From Conyzicola nivalis (GTDB lineage: Bacteria > Actinomycetota > Actinomycetes > Actinomycetales > Microbacteriaceae), in contig NZ_BMGB01000001.1 of the NCBI RefSeq assembly GCF_014639655.1, positions 2,267,082 through 2,331,081 on the forward strand: a stretch of 64,000 bases of DNA, in the 5' to 3' direction. The position numbers and the translations under genes were made by a program. Of this stretch, positions 25,538-33,835 are shown piece by piece (within the stretch, counting starts at the first letter, position 1; every line of letters begins with the position of its first letter). A model generated the notes under the pieces. The model did not search any database and had not been told where the DNA came from. It saw only the letters and a program-made list of their open reading frames with translations.

Positions 25538-26181
25538 GCCCGGCGAGCGGCGTGCCGCACCGCGATCGCGGCGACCGCGAAGCACACGCAGCCGAGCGCC
25601 GGGATGATCAGGGGCGGCAGCATCCAGGTGAACAGCACCACGAGACCGGCACCGACGAGAAGGTAGACCGACCCGATCGGGTCGGTGCGGAGCGACGCGA
25701 AGCCGGTCCGCACGGCGGCCCGCCATCCGGAAGCCGGCGTCCACGACGCCGCGACCCACAGCGTCAGCACCGTGAGCGCCGCGAGCAACACCACGGCCAG
25801 GGCCCCGACGGCCACACCGCCGGGAAGGGCGCCGCTCGCGACGAGCAGCAGGTCCATCAGCAGGATGCCCGTGGCCGCGAGCCACGCGCAGCCGATGCCG
25901 ACCCCGCCGATGAATCCCTCGCGCACGTCGCCCGCGACCAGGGCGAGCTGCGAGCCCTCGGCCCGCAGGAAGCGCATCAGGTGCCGCTTGCCCACGGCGA
26001 GCGCGAGCGGGATCGTCACGATCGGGATCGAGACGAGCACCACGATGATGCCGGTGAGCAGCACCTCGCCGAACAGTGCGAACCGCTGCTTCGCGCCGGG
26101 CCAGGCCCCCGCCTCCGAAGAGGTGGGCCCGGATCCCGAAGCGGCCTGCGCCTTGGCCCTGCGCGTCGAGACGATGGTCAT
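25534..26181 (-). CDS. DUF624-like (YesL-type) membrane protein of the transporter operon
   Basis: A 215-residue protein with about five hydrophobic segments (GEVLLTGIIVVLVSIPIV, a segment from about residue 99, ALAVVLLAALTVLTLWVAA, VYLLVGAGLVVLFTWMLPP, LGCVCFAVAAIAV). Its position directly after a MalG-type permease, with an ATGA overlap, and its size are typical of the DUF624/YesL family, which accompanies CUT1 sugar transporters. The biochemical role of that family is not established. The first about 30 residues are polar and cytoplasmic. The stop overlaps the esterase GTG. The family assignment is moderate: no single diagnostic motif is available by eye. Confidence 0.72.
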   Translation of the reverse strand: MTIVSTRRAKAQAASGSGPTSSEAGAWPGAKQRFALFGEVLLTGIIVVLVSIPIVTIPLALAVGKRHLMRFLRAEGSQLALVAGDVREGFIGGVGIGCAWLAATGILLMDLLLVASGALPGGVAVGALAVVLLAALTVLTLWVAASWTPASGWRAAVRTGFASLRTDPIGSVYLLVGAGLVVLFTWMLPPLIIPALGCVCFAVAAIAVRHAARRA

Positions 26182-27089
26182 CCCTTCAGCCCCTGCGTCG
26201 CCACACCCTCGACGAGGAACCGTTGGAAGATGAAGAAGAACAGCGCGATGGGGATGAGCGCGAGCACCGAGATGGCGATCGTCGCGCCGTAATCGCTGAC
26301 GCTGGTCTGGTCGTTGTACAGCCGCAGCGCGAGCGGCAGCGGGTACTTGTCGGTCGAGTTGAGGTACAGCAGCGGACCGAGGAAGTCGTTCCAACTCCAG
26401 ATGAAGGCGAAGATCGAGCTCGTCACGAGGGCCGGCTTGATGAGGGGCAGAGTGATCGAGAAGAAGACCCGCGGATGTCCCGCGCCATCGATTCTCGCGG
26501 CCTCGTCCAACTCCATCGGCAGGTTGCGAATGAACTGCACCATGAGGAACACGAAGAACGCCTCGGTGGCCAGGAACTTGACCACGAGCAGGGGCACGAA
26601 CGTGTCGACCAGGCCGAGGCGCTGGAAGATGATGTACTGCGGAATGATCAGCACGTGGAACGGCAGCAGCAGCGTCGCGATCATCAGGCCGAAGAAGATC
26701 TTGCTTCCGGCGAACCGCACCCGGGCGAACGCGTAGGCGGCCATCGACGACGAGATGACCACGCCGATGACGGAGCCGACCGCGAGCACGAGCGAGTTGA
26801 GGAAGAACGTGTACACGGGGATGCCGCCGATGCCCTGCAGCACTTTCACGTAGTTCTGGATCGTCGGGTTCTCGGGCAGCAGCGACACGTTGCCGTTGAT
26901 GTCGGCCGAAGGCTTGAACGACGCGAGCACCATCCAGAGCAGCGGGTAGAGCACGACCGCCACGATCACGGTGAGCGCGACCGCCCAGACGACGGTGACC
27001 CAGGTCGAGCGCTTCTTCCACTTCGGAACGCGCTGCTTCTGGCCGGTGAGCGGCAGGACGGGAGCGAGTTCGGTGTCGAGAGCGGTCAT
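26178..27089 (-). CDS. Sugar ABC transporter permease, MalG type (CUT1)
   Basis: A 303-residue membrane protein with six transmembrane segments and the EAA loop (MELDEAARIDGAGHPRVFF, about residues 190-208). WKKRSTWVTVVWAVALTVI marks the first membrane span. The ATG overlaps the upstream permease stop as ATGA, and the end overlaps the next gene. It is the second permease of a CUT1 importer whose substrate cannot be read from sequence. Neighbouring genes (GH43-like hydrolase, Gfo/Idh dehydrogenase, esterase) point to a plant-derived oligosaccharide, possibly acylated. Confidence 0.93.
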   Translation of the reverse strand: MTALDTELAPVLPLTGQKQRVPKWKKRSTWVTVVWAVALTVIVAVVLYPLLWMVLASFKPSADINGNVSLLPENPTIQNYVKVLQGIGGIPVYTFFLNSLVLAVGSVIGVVISSSMAAYAFARVRFAGSKIFFGLMIATLLLPFHVLIIPQYIIFQRLGLVDTFVPLLVVKFLATEAFFVFLMVQFIRNLPMELDEAARIDGAGHPRVFFSITLPLIKPALVTSSIFAFIWSWNDFLGPLLYLNSTDKYPLPLALRLYNDQTSVSDYGATIAISVLALIPIALFFFIFQRFLVEGVATQGLKG

Positions 27090-28075
27090 TTGAGGTCACC
27101 TCCGTAGTGCACCCAGAACTTCGAGGTGCGGAATAGGACGAACGCGGCGATACCGACGACGACGAGCAGCAGCCAGGCCATCGCCGAGGCGTAGCCCATC
27201 TGCAGGTCGCCGAAGGCCCGCTGGTAGAGGTACACGGTGTAGAAGTTGGTGCTGCCGGCGGGTCCGCCGGTGCCCGACGAGATGATGAACGCCGAGGCGA
27301 AGATCTGGAACGCGCCGATCATCTCGAGCAGCAGGTTGAAGAAGATGACGGGCGAGAGCATCGGCAGCGTCACGCTGCGGAACTTGCGCCACGGGCCGGC
27401 GCCGTCGACGTCGGCGGCCTCGTAGAGCTCGCCGGGAATCTGCTTGAGCCCCGCGAGGAAGATCACCATGGGGGCGCCGAACTGCCAGACCGCCAGCAGG
27501 ATCATCATCGGCATGACCAGGGCCGGGTTTCCGACCCAGCCGCCGGCCTCGATGCCGATGAAGCTCAGGCCGGTGTCGACCGGACCTTCGTTGTTGAACA
27601 TCGCGCGCCAGACGATGGCGACGCTGACGCTCGCGCCGATGAGCGAGGGCGCGTAGAAGGCCGACCGGAAGAAGCCCGACCCCTTGCTGCGGTAGTTCAG
27701 CAGCATCGCGACGCCGAGGGCTGCGGCCAGCTTGATCGGGGTGCCGACGAGAACGTAGACGAGGGTGATCTGCACCGACTGCTGGAACTGCGGGTCGGCG
27801 AACATGCGGGTGAAGTTGTCGAAGCCGATCCACTCGGGGTCGGTGAACAGGTTGTACTTCGTGAAGGCGAGGTACAGCGAGATCAGCATCGGCCCCAGCG
27901 TGAGCACGAAGAACCCAATGAGCCACGGCGTGAGGAAGAGGTAACCCGCTATGCCGTCGCGCTTTTTTTCACTGAGCTTGGGGCGGCCCCCGGCCCGGGA
28001 AGCTGAGCTTCCCGGGCCGGCGGGTGCTGACCCCAGCGGCGACGTCTTCGACACCTGCCGTTGTGTTGTGGTCAT
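27086..28075 (-). CDS. Sugar ABC transporter permease, MalF type (CUT1)
   Basis: A 329-residue membrane permease with six main hydrophobic segments and the EAA loop YEAADVDGAGPWRKFRSVTL (about residues 216-235). ATG 28075 has GGAGA 8 bases upstream. The first 40 residues are an unusual Ser/Gly/Ala/Pro-rich cytoplasmic leader encoded partly by a perfect 31-bp palindrome (27990-28020), which would make a strong hairpin early in the mRNA coding region. It pairs with the MalG-type subunit encoded downstream. Confidence 0.93.
   Translation of the reverse strand: MTTTQRQVSKTSPLGSAPAGPGSSASRAGGRPKLSEKKRDGIAGYLFLTPWLIGFFVLTLGPMLISLYLAFTKYNLFTDPEWIGFDNFTRMFADPQFQQSVQITLVYVLVGTPIKLAAALGVAMLLNYRSKGSGFFRSAFYAPSLIGASVSVAIVWRAMFNNEGPVDTGLSFIGIEAGGWVGNPALVMPMMILLAVWQFGAPMVIFLAGLKQIPGELYEAADVDGAGPWRKFRSVTLPMLSPVIFFNLLLEMIGAFQIFASAFIISSGTGGPAGSTNFYTVYLYQRAFGDLQMGYASAMAWLLLVVVGIAAFVLFRTSKFWVHYGGDLK
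27990..28020. repeat. Perfect 31-bp palindrome inside the MalF-type coding sequence
   Basis: Arms CCGGCCCGGGAAGCT (27990-28004) and AGCTTCCCGGGCCGG (28006-28020) surround a single G. It encodes the PGSSASRAG stretch near the permease N-terminus. Its size and GC content predict a very stable hairpin just after the start codon region. Confidence 0.92.
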
Positions 28076-28125
28076 CGTGGATTCTCCGAGCGTCGTTGCT
28101 ATGAAAGAACTTAGTTCTTCGGTAC

Positions 28126-29433
28126 CTAGTTGTTGAGGGCGATCTCTGCTTCGCTGAAGAACTGCTTCACGGCCTCGTCGATCTCGATGGCGCCGAGGTC
28201 GATGCTCTTACCCAGGTCCCAGAACTTCTGTTCGATGGATGCCGCGCCCTCGGGAGGCAGCGGAGGAGCGTCACCGAGACGGTCGGTGATCGACTCTTCG
28301 TAGGCGAGCACGTTGGCGTCCTGGCCGGACAGTTCGGCGCCGTCACGCTGCGTCTCCGAGGCGGGGATACCGCGCGATGCACCGAAGATCTTGCCGACCT
28401 CGGGGCTGTTGGTGAGGAAGTCGATGAGCTTGGCGCCCGCGGCACCCACCTTGGTCTTCGACGACATCGCGAGGAGCATCGAGGGCTTGAGGTAGAGGTC
28501 CTTGGCGTCCGCGTCGTCGGTCGGCGGCGTCGTGAGGACCAGGTCGTCTACGGCCTTGCCCGAGTCGGCGAGGTAGCCGGCGCCGAAGTTGTCCCAGGTG
28601 AGCTCACTCGCGGCGATGTTCGCACCGAAACCCGAGACCGGGTTCAGCTCTTCGAGACGCTGCTGGGGGACGATGTCGCCCTCGCGGATGTCGGAAGCGG
28701 ACTCCCAGAACGCGGTGAGGTCGTCTTCGTCGAAGCCGAGCGCGCCGTCGTCGGTGTAGAGGTTGCCACCGTTCTGGCGGAGCGACAGCTCGAAGTTCTG
28801 GATGCGCTGCGTGGGGTCGGCCCCGCCGTAGACGCCGTTACCCTTGGCGGTCACGTCGGCGATCCACTCGTAGTAGTCCTCCCAGCTCGTTCCGCCCTCG
28901 TAGGGCTCGACGCCGATGGTCTCCAGGAGCGTCTGGTCCTGGAACATGGCCCAGGCGTTGGTGCTCGAGATGAGGCCGTACGACTCGCCGTCTATGTCGC
29001 CCACCTCGAGGGCGGTCTCGGGGATCGCCTCGACGTCGATGTTGGTGCCGTACTCGGGGGTGAGGTTGTAGAGCAGGCCACGGCTGCCGAACGAGTCCAT
29101 CTGCGAGTAGTCGAACTGCATCACGTCGGGCAGTCCGCCGCCGGCGGCCTCGGTGGTGCGCTTCTCCCAGTAGGAGGGGTAGTCGGTGAACGTGCCGTTG
29201 ACGGTGACGTTCGGGTATTCCTCCTCGAAGAGGGCGATGGCCTCGGTGTACTTCGACGCGCGGTCGTCGTTACCCCACCAGGTGAAGTTGACCGTCACTT
29301 CGGCGTCGGGGTCGAACTCGCTGCCGCCGTCGGTGGCCGCGGGGCCGGAACCGGCGCAGCCGGCGAGGGCCAGAACGGCTGTTGCTGTGACCGCGATCGC
29401 AGTTGCGGTGCGGCGGGAGTGCTTGTAGAACAT
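28126..29433 (-). CDS. Sugar ABC transporter substrate-binding lipoprotein (CUT1)
   Basis: A 435-residue SBP_bac_1-family lipoprotein with a signal ending LALAGC (Cys26). ATG 29433 is selected because AGGAGG lies 7 bases upstream; the longer frame up to 29517 would run through the operators. The fold features VNFTWWGNDDRASKYTEAI near residue 50 and QFDYSQMDSFG, both typical of sugar binders. It is the first gene of the transporter operon and lies under the operator-filled promoter at 29496-29524. A small inverted repeat (AAGAAC-TAA-GTTCTT on this strand) sits between it and the next gene. Confidence 0.93.
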   Translation of the reverse strand: MFYKHSRRTATAIAVTATAVLALAGCAGSGPAATDGGSEFDPDAEVTVNFTWWGNDDRASKYTEAIALFEEEYPNVTVNGTFTDYPSYWEKRTTEAAGGGLPDVMQFDYSQMDSFGSRGLLYNLTPEYGTNIDVEAIPETALEVGDIDGESYGLISSTNAWAMFQDQTLLETIGVEPYEGGTSWEDYYEWIADVTAKGNGVYGGADPTQRIQNFELSLRQNGGNLYTDDGALGFDEDDLTAFWESASDIREGDIVPQQRLEELNPVSGFGANIAASELTWDNFGAGYLADSGKAVDDLVLTTPPTDDADAKDLYLKPSMLLAMSSKTKVGAAGAKLIDFLTNSPEVGKIFGASRGIPASETQRDGAELSGQDANVLAYEESITDRLGDAPPLPPEGAASIEQKFWDLGKSIDLGAIEIDEAVKQFFSEAEIALNN

Positions 29434-29475
29434 CGTTGTCCTCCTGGATAACGTCGCTGTAGTCCGTGGGTGGCG

Positions 29476-29495
29476 CTGGGAAAGCGTTATCCCAG
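29476..29495. promoter_or_regulatory. Operator-like inverted repeat downstream of the -10 element
   Basis: On the minus strand it reads CTGGGATAACGCTTTCCCAG, with 6-base arms CTGGGA/TCCCAG. The AACGCTTTCCC half resembles the site at 45601-45615 and LacI sites in general. It covers the expected transcription start of the transporter operon. Confidence 0.55.
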
Positions 29496-29524
29496 AGCAT
29501 AGGTTGAATGCATTCAACCGTCAA
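29496..29524 (-). promoter_or_regulatory. Promoter with a palindromic operator filling its spacer
   Basis: On the minus strand TTGACG (29519-29524) and TATGCT (29496-29501) are separated by exactly 17 bp. Nearly all of the 18-bp perfect palindrome GGTTGAATGCATTCAACC (29502-29519) lies in this spacer. The -35 element overlaps the stop codon of the GH43-like gene. A regulator on the palindrome would directly block RNA polymerase. Confidence 0.75.
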
Positions 29525-30462
29525 TCCGATGGCAGAAATCTGCGCGATTTCCCCGGAAACTCGCGGTCTGCCGCGAGCACACCGTCACTCACCGACAGCC
29601 GCGCCACGTGGATCGCGGTGCGGCGGGCGGAGAGCGGCGTTGCACCCTCGAGCTCGACCCCGTCGAATCCCGGATGGGTGAAATAAAACAGTAGTCCGGC
29701 CTCCTGACCGACCACGACGCTCGCGTGCCTGCCCACCTCGCGGTCGAGCGGGTCGGCGCCGGGCTCGGCGAGGAGCAGCCCGTTCTGACGCTCCCAGCGC
29801 ACCCCGTCGGTGCCGCGGTAGACGCCCAGACCGCGCCACTCGTCGACGATCAACCACCACCAGCCGCCGAGCTCGAAAACGTTCGGCCCCTCGTGCGGTG
29901 CGCCGCCGATCACGAGACCCGTGGGTGCCCAGTCGTAACCGTCGTCGCTCACCGCGCTGAACGTCGTCGAGTCTGCCTGCTCGTTTTTGAACCACAGGCG
30001 CAGCAGGCCGTCGGGCGTGCGCGCGACCGCCGCGTCGATCGCGAAGTCCGTGCCCACGTCGATGCGGCCGACCCTGGTCCAGCTCTCCAGAGTCTCGCTC
30101 TCGAAGTGCACGACGTGCCTCTCGTGTCCGGCCCAGGCATCCGGGATCCCCGCGATCCAGGTGAGGTACATGTGGTACCTGCCGCCGAAGCGCACGACCT
30201 CGGGCGCCCAGTGCGTGTTCGGCCCGGGGTCGCCCTCGGGATCGAGCCCGTCGACCACCCCGCGGTACCGCCAGCTGGCTCCCCCGTCGGTCGACACGGC
30301 GACGGCGATGCGGCTGCCGTGCACCCACTCGACGCCGGTGCCCTCGAGCAGGGCCCGGCGCTGGGTGTAGAACATCCACCATTCGCCGGTACCCTCGCGC
30401 TCGATAACGGTCGGGTCGGATGCGCCCTCCCACAGCTCGTCCCGATAGATCGGCGCGCCCAT
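29521..30462 (-). CDS. GH43-like five-bladed propeller glycosidase
   Basis: A 313-residue protein without a signal peptide. The layout of acidic motifs fits the GH43/GH32/GH117-like propeller clan: ASDPTVI (Asp about 16) for the base, a DAAVART segment for the pKa modulator and HEGPNVFE for the acid. WWMFYTQ, YHMYLTWIAG and WWLIVDEW are blade-type strands. It may release arabinose, xylose, galactose or a related unit from imported oligosaccharides; the family number is not certain by eye. ATG 30462 shares one base with the upstream stop (TGATG). Its stop codon sits under the -35 element of the downstream transporter promoter. Confidence 0.75.
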   Translation of the reverse strand: MGAPIYRDELWEGASDPTVIEREGTGEWWMFYTQRRALLEGTGVEWVHGSRIAVAVSTDGGASWRYRGVVDGLDPEGDPGPNTHWAPEVVRFGGRYHMYLTWIAGIPDAWAGHERHVVHFESETLESWTRVGRIDVGTDFAIDAAVARTPDGLLRLWFKNEQADSTTFSAVSDDGYDWAPTGLVIGGAPHEGPNVFELGGWWWLIVDEWRGLGVYRGTDGVRWERQNGLLLAEPGADPLDREVGRHASVVVGQEAGLLFYFTHPGFDGVELEGATPLSARRTAIHVARLSVSDGVLAADREFPGKSRRFLPSD

Positions 30463-31622
30463 CAGCCGCCCACGGCCCGGTTGTCGACGGCCCGGGTCTC
30501 GACGCCCCTGTTGTCGACGCCCCGGTTGTCGACGACCGGCGCCTCGAGGGTTCCGCGCAGCGCGGCCTCGCCCTGCACCCGCTCGCGCTCGACCCGCCCG
30601 CCGCCCTCGCGCGCGGACGCGTAGAACGCGGTCACGATCTCGAGCGCTCGCGCCGGCTCGGCCGCGACGGCCGGCAGGGGCTCGCCCGCGAACAGCGACG
30701 CGTAGACGCTCCCGAGCAGGGCGTCGTGCCCGCTCGGCACGATCCCGCCCTCGAAGGCGGCGTCGTCGAAGTTCCAGGCCGCCGCCTCCTCCTCGCCCAC
30801 GAACGACGCCGGTGTGATGCGCCAGTTCTTCGGGGCGTGGCCGTAGAGGTGGTCGACCTCGATGGTCGCCCTCTCGGTGTCGATACGGATCGAGCTGGTC
30901 TCGCGCGGCGACACGACGCTCGTGGATACGGATGCCACGGTGCCGCTCTCGAACAGGATCGTCGCGGTCGACACGTCTTCGGTCTCCACCTCGCGGGCCT
31001 GGCGCCAGAGCTGCGCCGACGCCGCGCGCCAGTCGCCGAGCAGGTAGGCGAGCAGGTCGATCTGGTGGATGCCGTGGCTGAGAGTCGTGCCGCCGCCCTC
31101 GGTCTCCCAGCGGCCGCGCCACGGCACGGAGTAGTACTCCGCGTCGCGGTACCAGAGCGTGTTGCAGGTGGCGAACAGCGCGCGGCCGAAGGCGCCGGAG
31201 TCGAGCAGCCGCTTGACCCGGTCGGCGGCCGAGCCCGTGCGCTGCTGGAAGACGACCGCGAACCGGCGGTCCGCTGCCGCCGCGGCATCCGTCATCTGCT
31301 GCAACTCCGACAGCGAGAGGGCCGGCGGCTTCTCGGCGATCACGTGCGCCCCGTGGGCGAAGGCCGCGACGGCCTGCGGCGCGTGCACGCCCGGCGGCGT
31401 GCAGAGGTGCACGACGTCGACGGTCTCGGCGGCGAACAGGTGCTCGAGCGAGTCGTAGGCGTGCGCGGCCGCGGCGTGCTCGTCGGCGAACGCCCGCGCA
31501 CGGCCCGGCATCACGTCGGCGACCGCGACGAGCTCGACGCCGTCGATCCGGTCGAGGCTGCGGGCGTGCAGGGTCGCGACGGAGCCGGTTCCGATGATGG
31601 CGGCGCGCAGGGGTTGGGTCAC
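30462..31622 (-). CDS. Gfo/Idh/MocA-family oxidoreductase
   Basis: A 386-residue NAD(P)-dependent sugar dehydrogenase. The Rossmann motif IGTGSVATLHARSL (about residues 10-23) and EKPPAL (about residue 99) are the usual signatures; the C-terminal domain is the GFO_IDH_MocA_C type. GTG 31622 overlaps the previous stop (GTGA). The last about 20 residues are a repeat of V-D-N-R-G type units from a 15-bp tandem repeat, beyond the end expected for the family. Substrate unknown; the neighbours suggest oxidation of a monosaccharide freed by the GH43-like enzyme. Confidence 0.9.
   Translation of the reverse strand: MTQPLRAAIIGTGSVATLHARSLDRIDGVELVAVADVMPGRARAFADEHAAAAHAYDSLEHLFAAETVDVVHLCTPPGVHAPQAVAAFAHGAHVIAEKPPALSLSELQQMTDAAAAADRRFAVVFQQRTGSAADRVKRLLDSGAFGRALFATCNTLWYRDAEYYSVPWRGRWETEGGGTTLSHGIHQIDLLAYLLGDWRAASAQLWRQAREVETEDVSTATILFESGTVASVSTSVVSPRETSSIRIDTERATIEVDHLYGHAPKNWRITPASFVGEEEAAAWNFDDAAFEGGIVPSGHDALLGSVYASLFAGEPLPAVAAEPARALEIVTAFYASAREGGGRVERERVQGEAALRGTLEAPVVDNRGVDNRGVETRAVDNRAVGG
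30474..30533. repeat. 15-bp coding tandem repeat at the dehydrogenase C-terminus
   Basis: Four units of 15 bp ending in GTCGAC or CTCGAC (30474-30488, 30489-30503, 30504-30518, 30519-30533), with a fifth diverged unit after. They encode V-D-N-R-G-like repeats at the protein end, close to the stop codon and the next gene's ATG. Confidence 0.85.
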
Positions 31623-32719
31623 GGTGCTTCTACTCTCGTTGCGGTTTCAGGGGGTCGTTGCAGTTCGATGGGTCGTCGGATGCCGCCCACCGTCACGGCG
31701 GGCCACCGGTCGTCCGCGGTGATCACCTCGACGCCGTCGGCGGTCAGCAGCACGGTGTCCTCGATCTTCGCGCCGGGCGCGGTGGGGTTCCAGGCGAAGG
31801 CCTGCCCGAGCTGGAGGACATCGCTCGCGCCCGGCGTCGCCCGCGGATCGCGTCCGTCGTAGCCGGCCGCCCCGCCCTGGTGGTGGTTGCGCCACTCGTC
31901 CGGATCGAAGCCGTTGGCCGCGTAGGCGGCGGTGCCGGCCGCGAAGGCCTCGCCGAGGGTGGCGCCGGCGACAGTGGCACCGAAGAAGGCCGACTCGACC
32001 TCGCGGATGCGCGCCTCGGTGTCCGCCTCGTCGGGACGCGGCGGGCCGAAGCGCACCCAGCGGGTGAGGTTGGCGATGAGTCCGTCGCGACGCCCGCAGA
32101 CGACCACCATCGCGCGGTCGCCGAGCGGGGCATCCGTCGGCAGCGGGTGCCGCAGGCCCAGACGGTCCCGCCCGGCGACGAGCAGGACGAGCGGGTCGAT
32201 ACCCCGCGCCACCAGGTCGGCGCCGAGGGCCGCGGCGATGTCGCGTTCGCTTCGGATGCCGCGTGCCGCGCCCAGCACGTCGGTGACGACCTCGGCGCAC
32301 TCGCGGCCGAGCGCGCGGAAGGCGGCGAGCTCCGCGGGGAGCAGCACGCCCCGCACGGCGCGCAGCTCGGCGGCGACGTCGTGCTCGTGGATCACGCCGG
32401 GGCCGGTCGGCAGCGCGCTCGCGAGCGGCTCGTGCCACGGCACCTCGACGACGTGGAACGCGGGGGCGGCGGCGCGCGGGGGCAACTCCTCGGTCTCGAG
32501 CCGGGCGCGCTCGTTCGCGAACACCACGACGGTGTCCATCGCGCGGCCGACGACCACGGCCAGCACCGGGTCCCCAGCGAGACTGACGTGCGTGCGGGCC
32601 CCTCCGAGGTACCAGGCGACGGCGCCGTGACTCGTGAGCACGAGCTCGTCCGCCCCTGCCGCGTCGAGCACCGCGACGAGTCGCTCGCGTTTGGCGGCGC
32701 GGTCGGCCGCGGTCCTCAT
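31619..32719 (-). CDS. M24-fold (pita-bread) protein lacking most metal ligands
   Basis: A 366-residue protein with a creatinase/prolidase N-terminal domain and a C-terminal M24 pita-bread domain. In M24 metallopeptidases two Asp, one His and two Glu bind the metals. Here the region that should hold both Asp reads VVVCGRRDG and LIANLTRW, so both are missing, and the first Glu (of the usual EPG) is replaced in AFAWNPTAPG. Only the His-rich NHHQGG segment and the last Glu (KIEDTVLL) remain. It is therefore probably not an aminopeptidase; creatinase is a metal-free precedent. It lies between a LacI gene and a sugar dehydrogenase, overlapping both by 4 bp. Confidence 0.82.
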   Translation of the reverse strand: MRTAADRAAKRERLVAVLDAAGADELVLTSHGAVAWYLGGARTHVSLAGDPVLAVVVGRAMDTVVVFANERARLETEELPPRAAAPAFHVVEVPWHEPLASALPTGPGVIHEHDVAAELRAVRGVLLPAELAAFRALGRECAEVVTDVLGAARGIRSERDIAAALGADLVARGIDPLVLLVAGRDRLGLRHPLPTDAPLGDRAMVVVCGRRDGLIANLTRWVRFGPPRPDEADTEARIREVESAFFGATVAGATLGEAFAAGTAAYAANGFDPDEWRNHHQGGAAGYDGRDPRATPGASDVLQLGQAFAWNPTAPGAKIEDTVLLTADGVEVITADDRWPAVTVGGIRRPIELQRPPETATRVEAP

Positions 32720-33714
32720 CGCGCCACCTCGCCGGTGCTCGCCCGCACCACGAGCGCGGGGGTGAACAGCACGGGGGCGGCCGGGGTGCCGCCCTCGATC
32801 TCGGCGAGCAGGGCGTCCCACGCGCGGGCGCCGAGCAGCTGGCGCGGCACGGCCATCGTCGTCAGCGCCGGGGTGGCGTAACGGGCGAACTCGATGTCGT
32901 CGAAGCCGACGACCGACACGGTGCCCGGCACCGCTACTCCGGCGTCGCGCAGGGCCGCGAGCAGCCCGAAGGCCACGAGGTCGTTGAAGGCGATCACCGC
33001 GGTGGCATCGCCGAGCGCCTGCGCCGCCCGCGCCCCGTCCTCGACGTTCGCGCCGCAGGGGATGCTCGTGATCTCGACCCCGGGGTGCAGCGACCGCGCG
33101 CGCTCGAGCCCGGCCAGCCGGCGCCGGTTGGACTCGCTCGACGGGGGCCCGGCGAGGTACGCGATGCGGCGGTGGCCGAGTCCGGCGAGATGGTCGACGG
33201 CGGCGGAGGCTCCCGCCGCGTAGTCGACGACGACCTCGGGTGTTCCCGCGGCGGAGCGGTTGACCAGCACCACGGGCGCGAGGCTCGGCAGCAGGTCGCT
33301 CAGCTCGTGGTCGGACATCCGGGGCGCGACGAGCACGACAGCGTCGCAGCGGCGGCGGGCCTCGGTGGCGAGTTCCGGCTCGTCGGCGAGCGACTCCTGC
33401 GAGTCGGCCACGAGCACGCGGTACCCCGCGGCGGACGCGGCCTGGGTCACCCCGCGCAGCACCTCCTGGAACATCGGGTTGCCGAGGTCGGGCACGACAA
33501 CTCCCACCGTCTGGGTGCTGCCGCGAGCGAGGTTGCGCGCCGAAGCGCTCGGCCGGTAGCCGAGTTCGTCGACCACCGCGAGAACCCGCCGCGCGATCGC
33601 CGGGTCGACCGTGCTCTTGCCGTTGACGACGCGGGAGACGGTGGCCTGCGACACGGCGGCGGCGAGCGCGACGTCGAGAATCGTCGCCGCGCGACCCCCG
33701 GGTCGAACCGTCAT
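32716..33714 (-). CDS. LacI-family regulator heading the M24/dehydrogenase/GH43 operon
   Basis: A 332-residue LacI/GalR regulator with the HTH ILDVALAAAVSQATVSRVVN (residues about 12-31) and a complete effector domain (VVVPDLGNPMFQEVLRGV, VNRSAAGTPEVVVDY, SVVGFDDIEFARYATPALTT). It is the first gene of its minus-strand operon and divergent from the uronate-dehydrogenase-like gene. The palindrome AGAAAGCGCTTTCT in the gap is a typical LacI operator and a close variant sits before the next minus-strand operon at 38101. Whether this protein or the LacI at 38218 binds them cannot be told from sequence. Confidence 0.93.
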   Translation of the reverse strand: MTVRPGGRAATILDVALAAAVSQATVSRVVNGKSTVDPAIARRVLAVVDELGYRPSASARNLARGSTQTVGVVVPDLGNPMFQEVLRGVTQAASAAGYRVLVADSQESLADEPELATEARRRCDAVVLVAPRMSDHELSDLLPSLAPVVLVNRSAAGTPEVVVDYAAGASAAVDHLAGLGHRRIAYLAGPPSSESNRRRLAGLERARSLHPGVEITSIPCGANVEDGARAAQALGDATAVIAFNDLVAFGLLAALRDAGVAVPGTVSVVGFDDIEFARYATPALTTMAVPRQLLGARAWDALLAEIEGGTPAAPVLFTPALVVRASTGEVAR

Positions 33715-33809
33715 AACTCCCCGCTCCCTTGCGTGAAATGCCCTGCTGCGTCGATGCGACAGGCCGCGAATGGTGCGCCGAGGATCGCTTCGAGCCTAGA
33801 GTGTATCCG

Positions 33810-33823
33810 AGAAAGCGCTTTCT
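33810..33823. promoter_or_regulatory. LacI operator AGAAAGCGCTTTCT
   Basis: A perfect 14-bp palindrome in the divergent gap between a LacI gene and the uronate-dehydrogenase-like gene. The core AAGCGCTTTCT recurs at 38101-38111, supporting a shared regulator for both operons. Confidence 0.78.
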
Positions 33824-33835
33824 GGCCGCCTTTCT

